Source of the DNA: Pedosphaera sp.
GTDB taxonomy: Bacteria > Verrucomicrobiota > Verrucomicrobiia > Limisphaerales > SIAT01
Direction: 5' to 3'
NCBI GenBank assembly: GCA_009691645.1
Contig: SIAT01000081.1
Span: 1-7,775 of the forward strand
DNA length: 7,775 nucleotides
The translations under genes and the position numbers were made by a program. The notes under the pieces are model-generated. The model was given only the letters and a program-made list of their open reading frames with translations, had not been told where the DNA came from and did not search any database. Positions 1 through 7,068 of this stretch are shown here, in pieces (within the stretch, counting starts at the first letter, position 1; each line of letters opens with the position of its first letter).

Positions 1-398
1 AGGTACATCCGCCCGTCGGGCATCATCACAGAGCCGGCCAGCGTACCGCCGCCGGCGACGAGGATGACCTGGCTGTAGGGAGTGTCCTTGAGCGTACCGT
101 AGCTGGTGATGCTTTGGTTGAGGTTCTGCTCGGTGCGCTCGATCACGGCCGTGGGGGCGTCGCCTCTGAAGAAGTTGAGCCGCACTTCGCTGTTGGCCTG
201 CGCGAGTTTGACGACCACCTCTTCGTTCAGCCGGACAAATCGCAGGCGCGTGGCGAGGTCGCGGTCGGCGGGGGAAGGGGAGGCCACGTCCGCGGGCGCG
301 TCGGTGAAGAGCTTCGGCGGGCTGGGGTGCTGCAGCAGCCAGAACAAAGCCGCGCACACCAACAACAAAGTCAGGGCGATGACGCTAATTTTTTTCAT
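1..398 (-). CDS. Exported protein, N-terminal part; possible M12B-like metallopeptidase prodomain
   Basis: The reading frame is open from an ATG at 398-396 to the window edge, giving 132 residues with the C-terminus cut off. The N-terminus (MKKISVIALTLLLVCAALFW) is a basic start followed by a hydrophobic stretch to about residue 21, so it is a signal peptide or membrane anchor. A Pro/Ala/Asp-rich linker follows to about residue 50. After that comes a strand-rich segment with an ILVAGGGTLAGSVMMPDGRMYL-type pattern at residues 111-132. Alternating strands ending in 'G.L.GS...PDGR.Y' resemble the prodomain of secreted M12B/reprolysin-like zinc peptidases, but the catalytic HExxH region would lie outside the window, so this is only a suggestion. 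No strong Shine-Dalgarno sequence precedes the ATG. A promoter with a perfect TTGACA lies about 60 bases upstream. The gene is divergent from the S1/P1 nuclease gene; both encode exported proteins. Confidence 0.6.
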   Translation of the reverse strand, partial: MKKISVIALTLLLVCAALFWLLQHPSPPKLFTDAPADVASPSPADRDLATRLRFVRLNEEVVVKLAQANSEVRLNFFRGDAPTAVIERTEQNLNQSITSYGTLKDTPYSQVILVAGGGTLAGSVMMPDGRMY

Positions 399-436
399 CT
401 GAACACGGTTGTCGACAGGTTGGAAAATCTTGTCCC

Positions 437-465
437 TAAGGTGGCAGAAAGCACCCCGCTGTCAA
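437..465 (-). promoter_or_regulatory. Candidate sigma-70 promoter for the leftward exported-protein gene
   Basis: Read on the minus strand, a perfect -35 hexamer TTGACA (465-460) is followed by a 17-base spacer and a poor -10 (ACCTTA at 442-437, or CCTTAG one base further). The predicted start point is near 430, which leaves a leader of about 30 bases before the ATG at 398. The -35 match and its placement are good, but the -10 is weak. Confidence 0.4.
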
Positions 466-618
466 ACGGTTATTCGATTTTTTTAGCGCCGTCGCGGGCG
501 GGTTTTCCCAGCCTCTTCGGGGCGTGCGCAGAAAGGCCGCATCAAGGAAACCCGTCGCGCGGAGTCGCTCGAAACGGCCTTGGCGGGTGCCTCCGCGCGG
601 CGGGAGTGGTTTTCTGGT

Positions 619-647
619 TTGTCTGGGGCCGGGTGGATTGTTAGAGT
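619..647 (+). promoter_or_regulatory. Candidate sigma-70 promoter of the S1/P1 nuclease gene
   Basis: TTGTCT (619-624, 4 of 6 to TTGACA), a 17-base spacer and TAGAGT (642-647, 4 of 6 to TATAAT) sit directly in front of the ATG at 656. Transcription would begin around 654-656, so the message would be leaderless or nearly so. That agrees with the lack of a well-spaced Shine-Dalgarno sequence. The match is moderate and could be chance. Confidence 0.35.
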
Positions 648-655
648 GGGCGGTG

Positions 656-1651
656 ATGACACGACTTTTTCTGGGCGCATTGCTGCTGCCGTGGTTGGCG
701 GGGGCGTGGGATTACGAGGGGCACCGGGCGGTCAACCAGCTCGCGCTGGGGGCGTTGCCGACGAATTTCCCGGTGTTCGTGCACGGGCCGGTGGCGCGGG
801 AGCGGATCGCCTTTCTCTCCGGTGAGCCGGATCGCTGGCGTAACACGGCTGATACGGCGCTCCGGCACGTCAATGGCCCCGATCATTTCCTCGATCTGGA
901 GGATCTCGCGCCGTTGGGACTGAAGCCCGAGACGTTGCCGCCGTTGCGATACGATTACGTGGCGGAGGTGGCGCGGCATCACGTGAAGGCGTCCCCAGAG
1001 AAGAAGGAAGATGGCGCGGGCGCGGTGGGTTTTTTGCCGTGGAGCATCACGGAATGGCACGCGCGGCTGAAGTCGAGCTTCGGTTCGCTGAAGGTTTACG
1101 AGGAACTGGGGACGGAGGAGGAGGTGGCGAACGCGCGGCAGAATGTGCTGTATGCGATGGGGGTGTTGGGGCATTTCGTGGGGGACGCCTCGCAGCCGCT
1201 GCACACGACGCGGCATTTTAATGGATGGGTGGGGGCGAATCCGCACGGTTACACGACGAGCAAGCGGTTCCACGCGTGGATTGACGGCGGTTACATGCGC
1301 AAATCGGGCGGGCTGGATTCGGAGCGGATGAAGAAGCAACTGCGCGCGGCGCGGGCGTTGCCATTGGATGCTGTGGGTCGTAAGGAAGGACGCGTGTTCA
1401 CGGAGTCGGTGCGTTTCCTCGTGGAGCAATTGCAGCAGGTGGAGCCGCTCTACCGACTGGACAAGGAAGGGAAGCTCACGGGCGAAGGGGAGTTGGGCCG
1501 GAGCGGTCGGGTGCTGATCGAGGGGCAGATGGTGCGCGGGACGCAACTGCTCGCCGACCTGTGGCTGACGGCGTGGCTGGAGGCGCCGCCGGATAATTTT
1601 CTCAAGGCGCGGCTGGTGGAACGCAAGGCAGGTAGTAAGCCAGCCGAATGA
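656..1651 (+). CDS. Secreted S1/P1 nuclease-family zinc hydrolase
   Basis: This 331-residue protein has a short signal peptide (residues 1-17, ending LAGA) followed by a mature N-terminal Trp18. Members of the S1/P1 nuclease (zinc-dependent phospholipase C-like) superfamily use that N-terminal Trp as a zinc ligand. The other expected ligands are present in order: His23 in EGHRAV, Asp59, His77 in DHFLD, His173, Asp177 and His183 in HFVGDASQPLH, and His206 and Asp210 in FHAWID. The spacings H-x3-D, D-x5-H and H-x3-D match the trinuclear zinc centre of P1. The family cleaves single-stranded DNA or RNA and 3'-phosphomonoesters; some relatives are phospholipases, so the substrate cannot be settled here. 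It should act in the periplasm or outside the cell. The protein contains no cysteine, unlike the disulfide-bonded fungal and plant enzymes. ATG656 was chosen because the signal peptide starts there; the frame is open further upstream (to 524), but that extension is basic and does not look real. The third codon position is strongly G-biased compared with the nuo genes. Confidence 0.88.
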   Translation: MTRLFLGALLLPWLAGAWDYEGHRAVNQLALGALPTNFPVFVHGPVARERIAFLSGEPDRWRNTADTALRHVNGPDHFLDLEDLAPLGLKPETLPPLRYDYVAEVARHHVKASPEKKEDGAGAVGFLPWSITEWHARLKSSFGSLKVYEELGTEEEVANARQNVLYAMGVLGHFVGDASQPLHTTRHFNGWVGANPHGYTTSKRFHAWIDGGYMRKSGGLDSERMKKQLRAARALPLDAVGRKEGRVFTESVRFLVEQLQQVEPLYRLDKEGKLTGEGELGRSGRVLIEGQMVRGTQLLADLWLTAWLEAPPDNFLKARLVERKAGSKPAE

Positions 1652-1669
1652 GCGGTCGAGTAGGGGAGA

Positions 1670-1745
<76 letters not shown>

Positions 1746-1784
1746 ACGCTGTGGGGGGACTGTGGCGCAAGTGGCGCGGTTTGG

Positions 1785-1826
1785 AAAAGAAAAAAGCCCC
1801 TCCGCGCTCACGCGTGGAAGGGCTTT
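1785..1826 (-). terminator. Intrinsic terminator of rpoD
   Basis: On the minus strand a hairpin starts at 1826 and ends at 1793. A 7-bp outer stem AAAGCCC/GGGCTTT continues, after one mismatch, into an interrupted GC-rich inner stem. It is followed by TTTTTTCTTTT (1795-1785, overlapping the stem end). It begins about 20 bases past the rpoD stop codon, the expected place. The T-tract is only on the minus-strand side, so it should not stop the convergent nuclease transcript well. Confidence 0.85.
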
Positions 1827-1846
1827 GAAGTTTCTCGGGGCGCGGC

Positions 1847-3838
<1,992 letters not shown>

Positions 3839-3869
3839 AGGAAACAATACCACTCTAAAAGAGCCGGCA

Positions 3870-3898
3870 AATGTGGGGTGGCTGCACGGTTTCGTCAA
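3870..3898 (-). promoter_or_regulatory. Candidate rpoD promoter
   Basis: On the minus strand, TTGACG (3898-3893, 5 of 6) is followed by a 17-base spacer and CACATT (3875-3870, 3 of 6). Transcription would start near 3863, about 25 bases before the rpoD ATG at 3838. A weak AGAGTGG (minus strand) about 11 bases before the ATG is the only ribosome-binding-like sequence. Confidence 0.4.
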
Positions 3899-3973
3899 GA
3901 GGGGAAAAAAGTTAAGTTTAGCCGGATGGAACGGGCGTCGAAAATGAGCGCGCGAAGACGCGGTTCGTGCGCT

Positions 3974-3989
3974 TGTGAAAAAAATCACT
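3974..3989. promoter_or_regulatory. CRP/FNR-family-like palindromic operator
   Basis: TGTGA (3974-3978), six A residues and TCACT (3985-3989) match the TGTGA-N6-TCACA half-site arrangement of the CRP/FNR regulator family at nine of ten positions. The centre, near 3981.5, lies about 45 bases upstream of the nuoB start point predicted from the candidate promoter, close to the -41.5 position used by class II activators. A six-A spacer makes a chance match more likely than usual, and no regulator gene is in the window. Confidence 0.35.
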
Positions 3990-3991
3990 AA

Positions 3992-4019
3992 TTCACTTGC
4001 GCCACCCGTGGTCGCTAAT
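3992..4019 (+). promoter_or_regulatory. Weak candidate promoter of the nuoBCDE genes
   Basis: TTCACT (3992-3997, 4 of 6), a 16-base spacer and GCTAAT (4014-4019, 4 of 6) lie about 45-70 bases before the nuoB ATG at 4063. Both hexamers are imperfect, as would be expected for an activator-dependent promoter. The whole 3839-4062 region is the only non-coding space between rpoD and nuoB and must hold both divergent promoters. Confidence 0.25.
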
Positions 4020-4062
4020 TAGCTTGCTGCCGCAAAGGTGGTTCCTGCCATCCGTCCGACTT

Positions 4063-4572
4063 ATGCCGACGCAGACTGAGATTGGCTACAATTCGAAGAT
4101 TGAAGGCGACGTCATCGTCACGCGCGTGGATGCCGCGCTCAACTGGTTCCGTCAGAACTCCATCTGGCCGATGCCGATGGGGCTCGCCTGCTGCGCGATC
4201 GAGTTGATGGCCGCCGGCGCGAGTCGCTACGACATCTCTCGCTTCGGCTCCGAGGTGATGCGCTTTTCCCCCCGCCAATCCGACGTGATGATCGTGGCCG
4301 GCACCGTGACGTACAAGATGGCGCTCGCCGTCCGCCGCGTTTACGAGCAGATGGCCGAGCCGAAATGGGTCATCGCGATGGGGGCCTGCGCCTCGACCGG
4401 CGGCATGTATCGCAGCTACGCCGTGCTGCAGGGCGTGGACAACATCATTCCGGTGGATGTGTATGTGGCCGGCTGTCCGCCCCGCCCCGAGGCGTTGCTC
4501 GACGCGCTGATCAAGCTGCAGAACAAGATCGGCAAGGAGCCGCTCCTCGCCACGCAGAAGAGCGTCGCTTGA
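4063..4572 (+). CDS. nuoB: NADH-quinone oxidoreductase subunit B (NuoB)
   Basis: This 169-residue subunit carries the terminal 4Fe-4S cluster N2, which passes electrons to quinone where the peripheral arm of complex I meets the membrane. The four cluster ligands are visible: the tandem Cys43-Cys44 in GLACCAIELM, Cys109 in GACASTGG and Cys138 in AGCPPRPEALL. The length is typical for the family. ATG4063 is preferred; an in-frame TTG at 3997 would add 22 residues (RHPWSLISLLPQRW...) that do not look like NuoB and would cover the candidate promoter. No Shine-Dalgarno sequence is evident. nuoA, the usual upstream partner, is missing: rpoD diverges from this point. nuoC follows after 28 bases. Confidence 0.97.
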   Translation: MPTQTEIGYNSKIEGDVIVTRVDAALNWFRQNSIWPMPMGLACCAIELMAAGASRYDISRFGSEVMRFSPRQSDVMIVAGTVTYKMALAVRRVYEQMAEPKWVIAMGACASTGGMYRSYAVLQGVDNIIPVDVYVAGCPPRPEALLDALIKLQNKIGKEPLLATQKSVA

Positions 4573-4600
4573 GAAACTTCACTGAGCGTTTGCAACCGGA

Positions 4601-5179
4601 ATGACCGCCCTCGATCTAGCCCAGCAGATCAAAGCCCAGTTCGGAGAACTCATCTCGGTGCCGGCCGAGTTCCGTGGCGAGATCACGGTGACGGTGGCCG
4701 ACGCCGAGCGCATCGCCGAGGTCTGCGATTTCGCCAGACAATCGCTCGGTTGCGACGGATTGATTGATCTTTCCAGCGTGGACAATTACGGCGAAGACCC
4801 GCGCTGGACGCTGGTGTACGAGCTGTACGGCTACGGCCACCGCTGTCATCTGCGGCTGAAGACCAGCGTGAGCGAGGAGAAATCCGAGTTGCCGACCATC
4901 AGCGGCATCTGGCGCACGGCCGATTGGCATGAGCGCGAGATTTACGACATGATGGGCGTCCGTTTCCGCGGGCATTCCGATTTGCGCCGCATTCTGATGT
5001 GGGACGGTTATCCGTATTTTCCGCTGCGCAAAGATTTCCCGCTCGCAGGCAAGCCGACCGATCTGCCGGATGTGGCCTTCACCAAGACCGCGCCGCTGGA
5101 GGGCGGGCCGTTTGTGACCGTCGCGGGCGGCAAGGACACGATGGCGCGCGAGCCGCGTGTGCGGAATCCAGAGAATTGA
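4601..5179 (+). CDS. nuoC: NADH-quinone oxidoreductase subunit C (NuoC, 30 kDa-type)
   Basis: This 192-residue protein is the complex I 30-kDa subunit homologue. It has no cofactor and braces the NuoB/NuoD module in the peripheral arm. The family signature is clear at residues 109-148: WHEREIYDMMGV, then FRGHSDLRRILM, then PLRKDFPL. The C-terminal tail (149-192) is polar and poorly conserved. NuoC is separate from NuoD here, not fused as in E. coli NuoCD. The start codon lies 28 bases past the nuoB stop, with only a weak CCGGA in front. The stop comes two bases before the nuoD ATG, suggesting translational coupling. Confidence 0.96.
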   Translation: MTALDLAQQIKAQFGELISVPAEFRGEITVTVADAERIAEVCDFARQSLGCDGLIDLSSVDNYGEDPRWTLVYELYGYGHRCHLRLKTSVSEEKSELPTISGIWRTADWHEREIYDMMGVRFRGHSDLRRILMWDGYPYFPLRKDFPLAGKPTDLPDVAFTKTAPLEGGPFVTVAGGKDTMAREPRVRNPEN

Positions 5180-5181
5180 GC

Positions 5182-6453
5182 ATGGCCGCTTCCCAATCCA
5201 TCGAGTTTCGTGAACCGGCCGCGCGCGCGGCGGCGGCGGCGGCGGCTTTGCAAAAATCCGGCGAGGATCTGGCCGACGTGCAGGGCGAGAAGATGGTACT
5301 GAACATGGGGCCGTCGCATCCCTCCACGCACGGCGTGCTGCGCATCCTGCTCGAGTTGGATGGCGAGATCGTCACCAAGGCCATGCCGGACGTGGGTTAT
5401 CTGCATCGCGGCGACGAGAAGATCGCCGAGAACATGACCTACACCCAGTTCATCCCGTACACGGATCGACTGGATTACCTCGCGCCGCTGGCGAACAACG
5501 TCGCCTACGCGCTCGCGGTGGAGAAGCTGCTCGGCATCGAGAAACAACTCCCGCCGCGCTGCCAGTACATCCGCGTAATCTGCTGCGAGCTGGCGCGCAT
5601 ATCGGCGCATCTGCTCGGCCTCGGCGCGTTCGCGATGGATGTCGGCGCGCTCACGGTTTTCCTGCACACGTTCACCGAGCGCGAGAAGATCTACAACCTG
5701 TGCGAGTCGCTCACCGGCGCGCGTTTCACCACGAGCTACACGCGCATCGGCGGGCTGGCGCGCGATCTGCCGCCGGGCTGGACCGACGCAGTGCGCAAGT
5801 TCTGCGACGAGGTGGTCGTGAATTTCGACGAATCGGAGAAGCTGCTCACGCGCAACCCGATCTTCGTGGATCGCACGAAGAACGTCGGCATCATCTCGCC
5901 CGCCGATGCGATCGATTTCGGCCTGTCCGGCCCGAACTTGCGCGGCAGCGGCGTGGACCACGATCTGCGCAAGGCGCATCCGTACCTCGTGTACAACGAG
6001 CTGGAGTTCGATGTGCCGGTCGGTTCGGTGGGTGATTGCTACGACCGTTATCTCGTGCGGATGGAGGAGATGCGCCAGAGCGTGCGGATCATCCGCCAGT
6101 GTCTCGACAAGCTGCCGGGCGGCCCGGTGAACGTGGCTGACGGCAAGATCGTCCTGCCGTCGAAGGACAAGGTGATGACGAGCATGGAGGAGTTGATCCA
6201 CCAGTTCCTGCTCGTGACGCAGGGCATGAATGCGCCGGCCGGCGAGGTGTATTTCGGCGCGGAGAACCCGAAGGGCGAGCTGGGCTTCTACATCAACTCG
6301 CGCGGGGGCGGCACGCCGTATCGGCTGAAGATCCGCGCGCCGTCGTTCTGCAACCTGAGCATCCTGCCGCACCTGCTGCCCGGCCACATGATGAGCGATG
6401 TGGTGAGCATTTTGGGCTCGATCGATTTCGTGATGGGAGAATGTGACCGATGA
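5182..6453 (+). CDS. nuoD: NADH-quinone oxidoreductase subunit D (NuoD, 49 kDa-type)
   Basis: This 423-residue subunit, descended from the large subunit of NiFe hydrogenases, forms the quinone-reduction pocket together with NuoB. Family motifs include NMGPSHPSTHGVLR (41-54, the quinone-site loop with His46 and His50), VGYLHRGDEK (71-80), PYTDRLDYL (92-100), CCELARISAHLLGLG (134-148) and the C-terminal GSIDFVMGECDR. The usual terminal form is ...GE(V/I)DR; Cys replaces the hydrophobic residue here. The N-terminus is extended by about 35 residues including seven Ala in a row (16-22), encoded mostly by repeated GCG codons. ATG5182 was chosen because it follows the nuoC stop by two bases; the frame is open upstream inside nuoC but that part is not NuoD-like. 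The stop overlaps the nuoE start as ATGA. Confidence 0.97.
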   Translation: MAASQSIEFREPAARAAAAAAALQKSGEDLADVQGEKMVLNMGPSHPSTHGVLRILLELDGEIVTKAMPDVGYLHRGDEKIAENMTYTQFIPYTDRLDYLAPLANNVAYALAVEKLLGIEKQLPPRCQYIRVICCELARISAHLLGLGAFAMDVGALTVFLHTFTEREKIYNLCESLTGARFTTSYTRIGGLARDLPPGWTDAVRKFCDEVVVNFDESEKLLTRNPIFVDRTKNVGIISPADAIDFGLSGPNLRGSGVDHDLRKAHPYLVYNELEFDVPVGSVGDCYDRYLVRMEEMRQSVRIIRQCLDKLPGGPVNVADGKIVLPSKDKVMTSMEELIHQFLLVTQGMNAPAGEVYFGAENPKGELGFYINSRGGGTPYRLKIRAPSFCNLSILPHLLPGHMMSDVVSILGSIDFVMGECDR

Positions 6454-6935
6454 GTTTCGCCGTTCCAGCCAGTTTAGAAGCCGAGATTGACGAGCTGATC
6501 ACGCACTACCCGCAGAAGCGGAGCGCGTCGCTCATGCTGCTGCACGCGGTGCAGGAGCACTTCGGCCACATCTCGCGTGACGCGGTGGAGTGGATCGCGA
6601 AGAAGCTCGAACTGCAGCCGATCAACATCCACGAGCTTGTCACTTTCTATCCGATGTTCCGGCAGGAACCGGCCGGCCGGCATCAGATCAAAGTCTGCCG
6701 CACACTCTCGTGCGCGCTCGGCGGATCGCACAAGCTCCACGAGCATTTCTGCACCAAGCTCGGGCTCGACGCGCACAAGCACGGGCTGCAGACGACGCCG
6801 GACGGTAAGTTCTCGATCGAGTTCGTCGAGTGCCTCGCGAGCTGCGGCACCGCGCCGGTGATGATGTGCAACGAGGATTTTCACGAAGACGTCACGCCGC
6901 AGAAGGCGGACGAGATTCTGGGAGGCTGCAAGTGA
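6450..6935 (+). CDS. nuoE: NADH-quinone oxidoreductase subunit E (NuoE, 24 kDa-type 2Fe-2S protein)
   Basis: This 161-residue protein is the thioredoxin-fold 2Fe-2S subunit that sits beside NuoF and holds the off-path cluster N1a. Ligands are Cys83 and Cys88 (CRTLSC) and Cys128 and Cys132 (ECLASCGTAP), the family's CxxxxC...CxxxC pattern. The N-terminal helical part contains LHAVQEHFGHIS and the conserved INIHELVTFYPMF segment. Its ATG overlaps the nuoD stop (ATGA at 6450-6453), and GGGAGA lies nine bases upstream inside nuoD as a usable ribosome binding site. Its stop codon is five bases from the 3' end of an opposing tRNA-Gln gene, which separates it from nuoF. Confidence 0.97.
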   Translation: MSFAVPASLEAEIDELITHYPQKRSASLMLLHAVQEHFGHISRDAVEWIAKKLELQPINIHELVTFYPMFRQEPAGRHQIKVCRTLSCALGGSHKLHEHFCTKLGLDAHKHGLQTTPDGKFSIEFVECLASCGTAPVMMCNEDFHEDVTPQKADEILGGCK

Positions 6936-6940
6936 AGGAT

Positions 6941-7014
6941 TGGTTGCCGGACATGGATTCGAACCATGACAAAGTGATTCAGAGTCACTTGTGCTACCGT
7001 TACACTATCCGGCA
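6941..7014 (-). tRNA. tRNA-Gln (CUG), antisense within the nuo gene run
   Basis: A 74-nt cloverleaf reads on the minus strand: acceptor TGCCGGA/TCCGGCA (a U1-A72 first pair, typical of tRNA-Gln), D stem GTGT/GCAC, anticodon stem AGTGA/TCACT with loop CTCTGAA, T stem CATGG/CCATG with loop TTCGAAT, discriminator A and an encoded CCA (6943-6941). The anticodon CTG is at 6982-6980. All stems pair, so it looks functional. It lies head-on to nuoE and nuoF. A promoter candidate with TTGACT is present upstream. No terminator is visible after the CCA, so its transcript probably runs antisense into the end of nuoE before processing. Confidence 0.95.
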
Positions 7015-7026
7015 AACGGGACGCGC

Positions 7027-7054
7027 AGGGTATCGTTTTTGCATTTCGAGTCAA
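7027..7054 (-). promoter_or_regulatory. Candidate promoter of tRNA-Gln
   Basis: On the minus strand TTGACT (7054-7049, 5 of 6), a 16-base spacer and TACCCT (7032-7027, 3 of 6) are followed by GCGCGTCCCG. A GC-rich stretch between -10 and start point is typical of stable-RNA promoters under stringent control. The tRNA 5' end at 7014 would lie a few bases after the start point. The -35 overlaps the first bases of the nuoF ribosome binding site. Confidence 0.45.
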
Positions 7055-7061
7055 GGCGGAG
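7053..7061 (+). promoter_or_regulatory. Ribosome binding site of nuoF
   Basis: AAGGCGGAG ends seven bases before the ATG at 7069. It is the best-placed Shine-Dalgarno-like sequence in the window and fixes the nuoF start. nuoF may need its own strong initiation signal because 133 bases and a tRNA gene separate it from nuoE, so coupling is not possible. Confidence 0.6.
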
Positions 7062-7068
7062 ATTAATT

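Noticed and set aside
106..644. Plus-strand frames in the left end (98 and 176 codons)
   Set aside because: The first 398 bases are better explained by the minus-strand gene with a clear signal peptide; these frames show no domain and run through the intergenic region.
524..655. N-terminal extension of the S1/P1 gene from 524
   Set aside because: The 44 added residues are Arg/Pro/Gly-rich, would bury the signal peptide and would cover the candidate promoter.
4999..5181. Upstream extension of the NuoD frame into nuoC
   Set aside because: The added residues come from an alternate frame of nuoC and do not resemble NuoD; the ATG at 5182 follows the nuoC stop.
5008..6387. Long minus-strand reading frame (459 codons) opposite nuoC/nuoD
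   Set aside because: Its composition (Arg/Ala/His/Val-rich, no motif) is typical of a shadow frame; nuoD is certain on the other strand.
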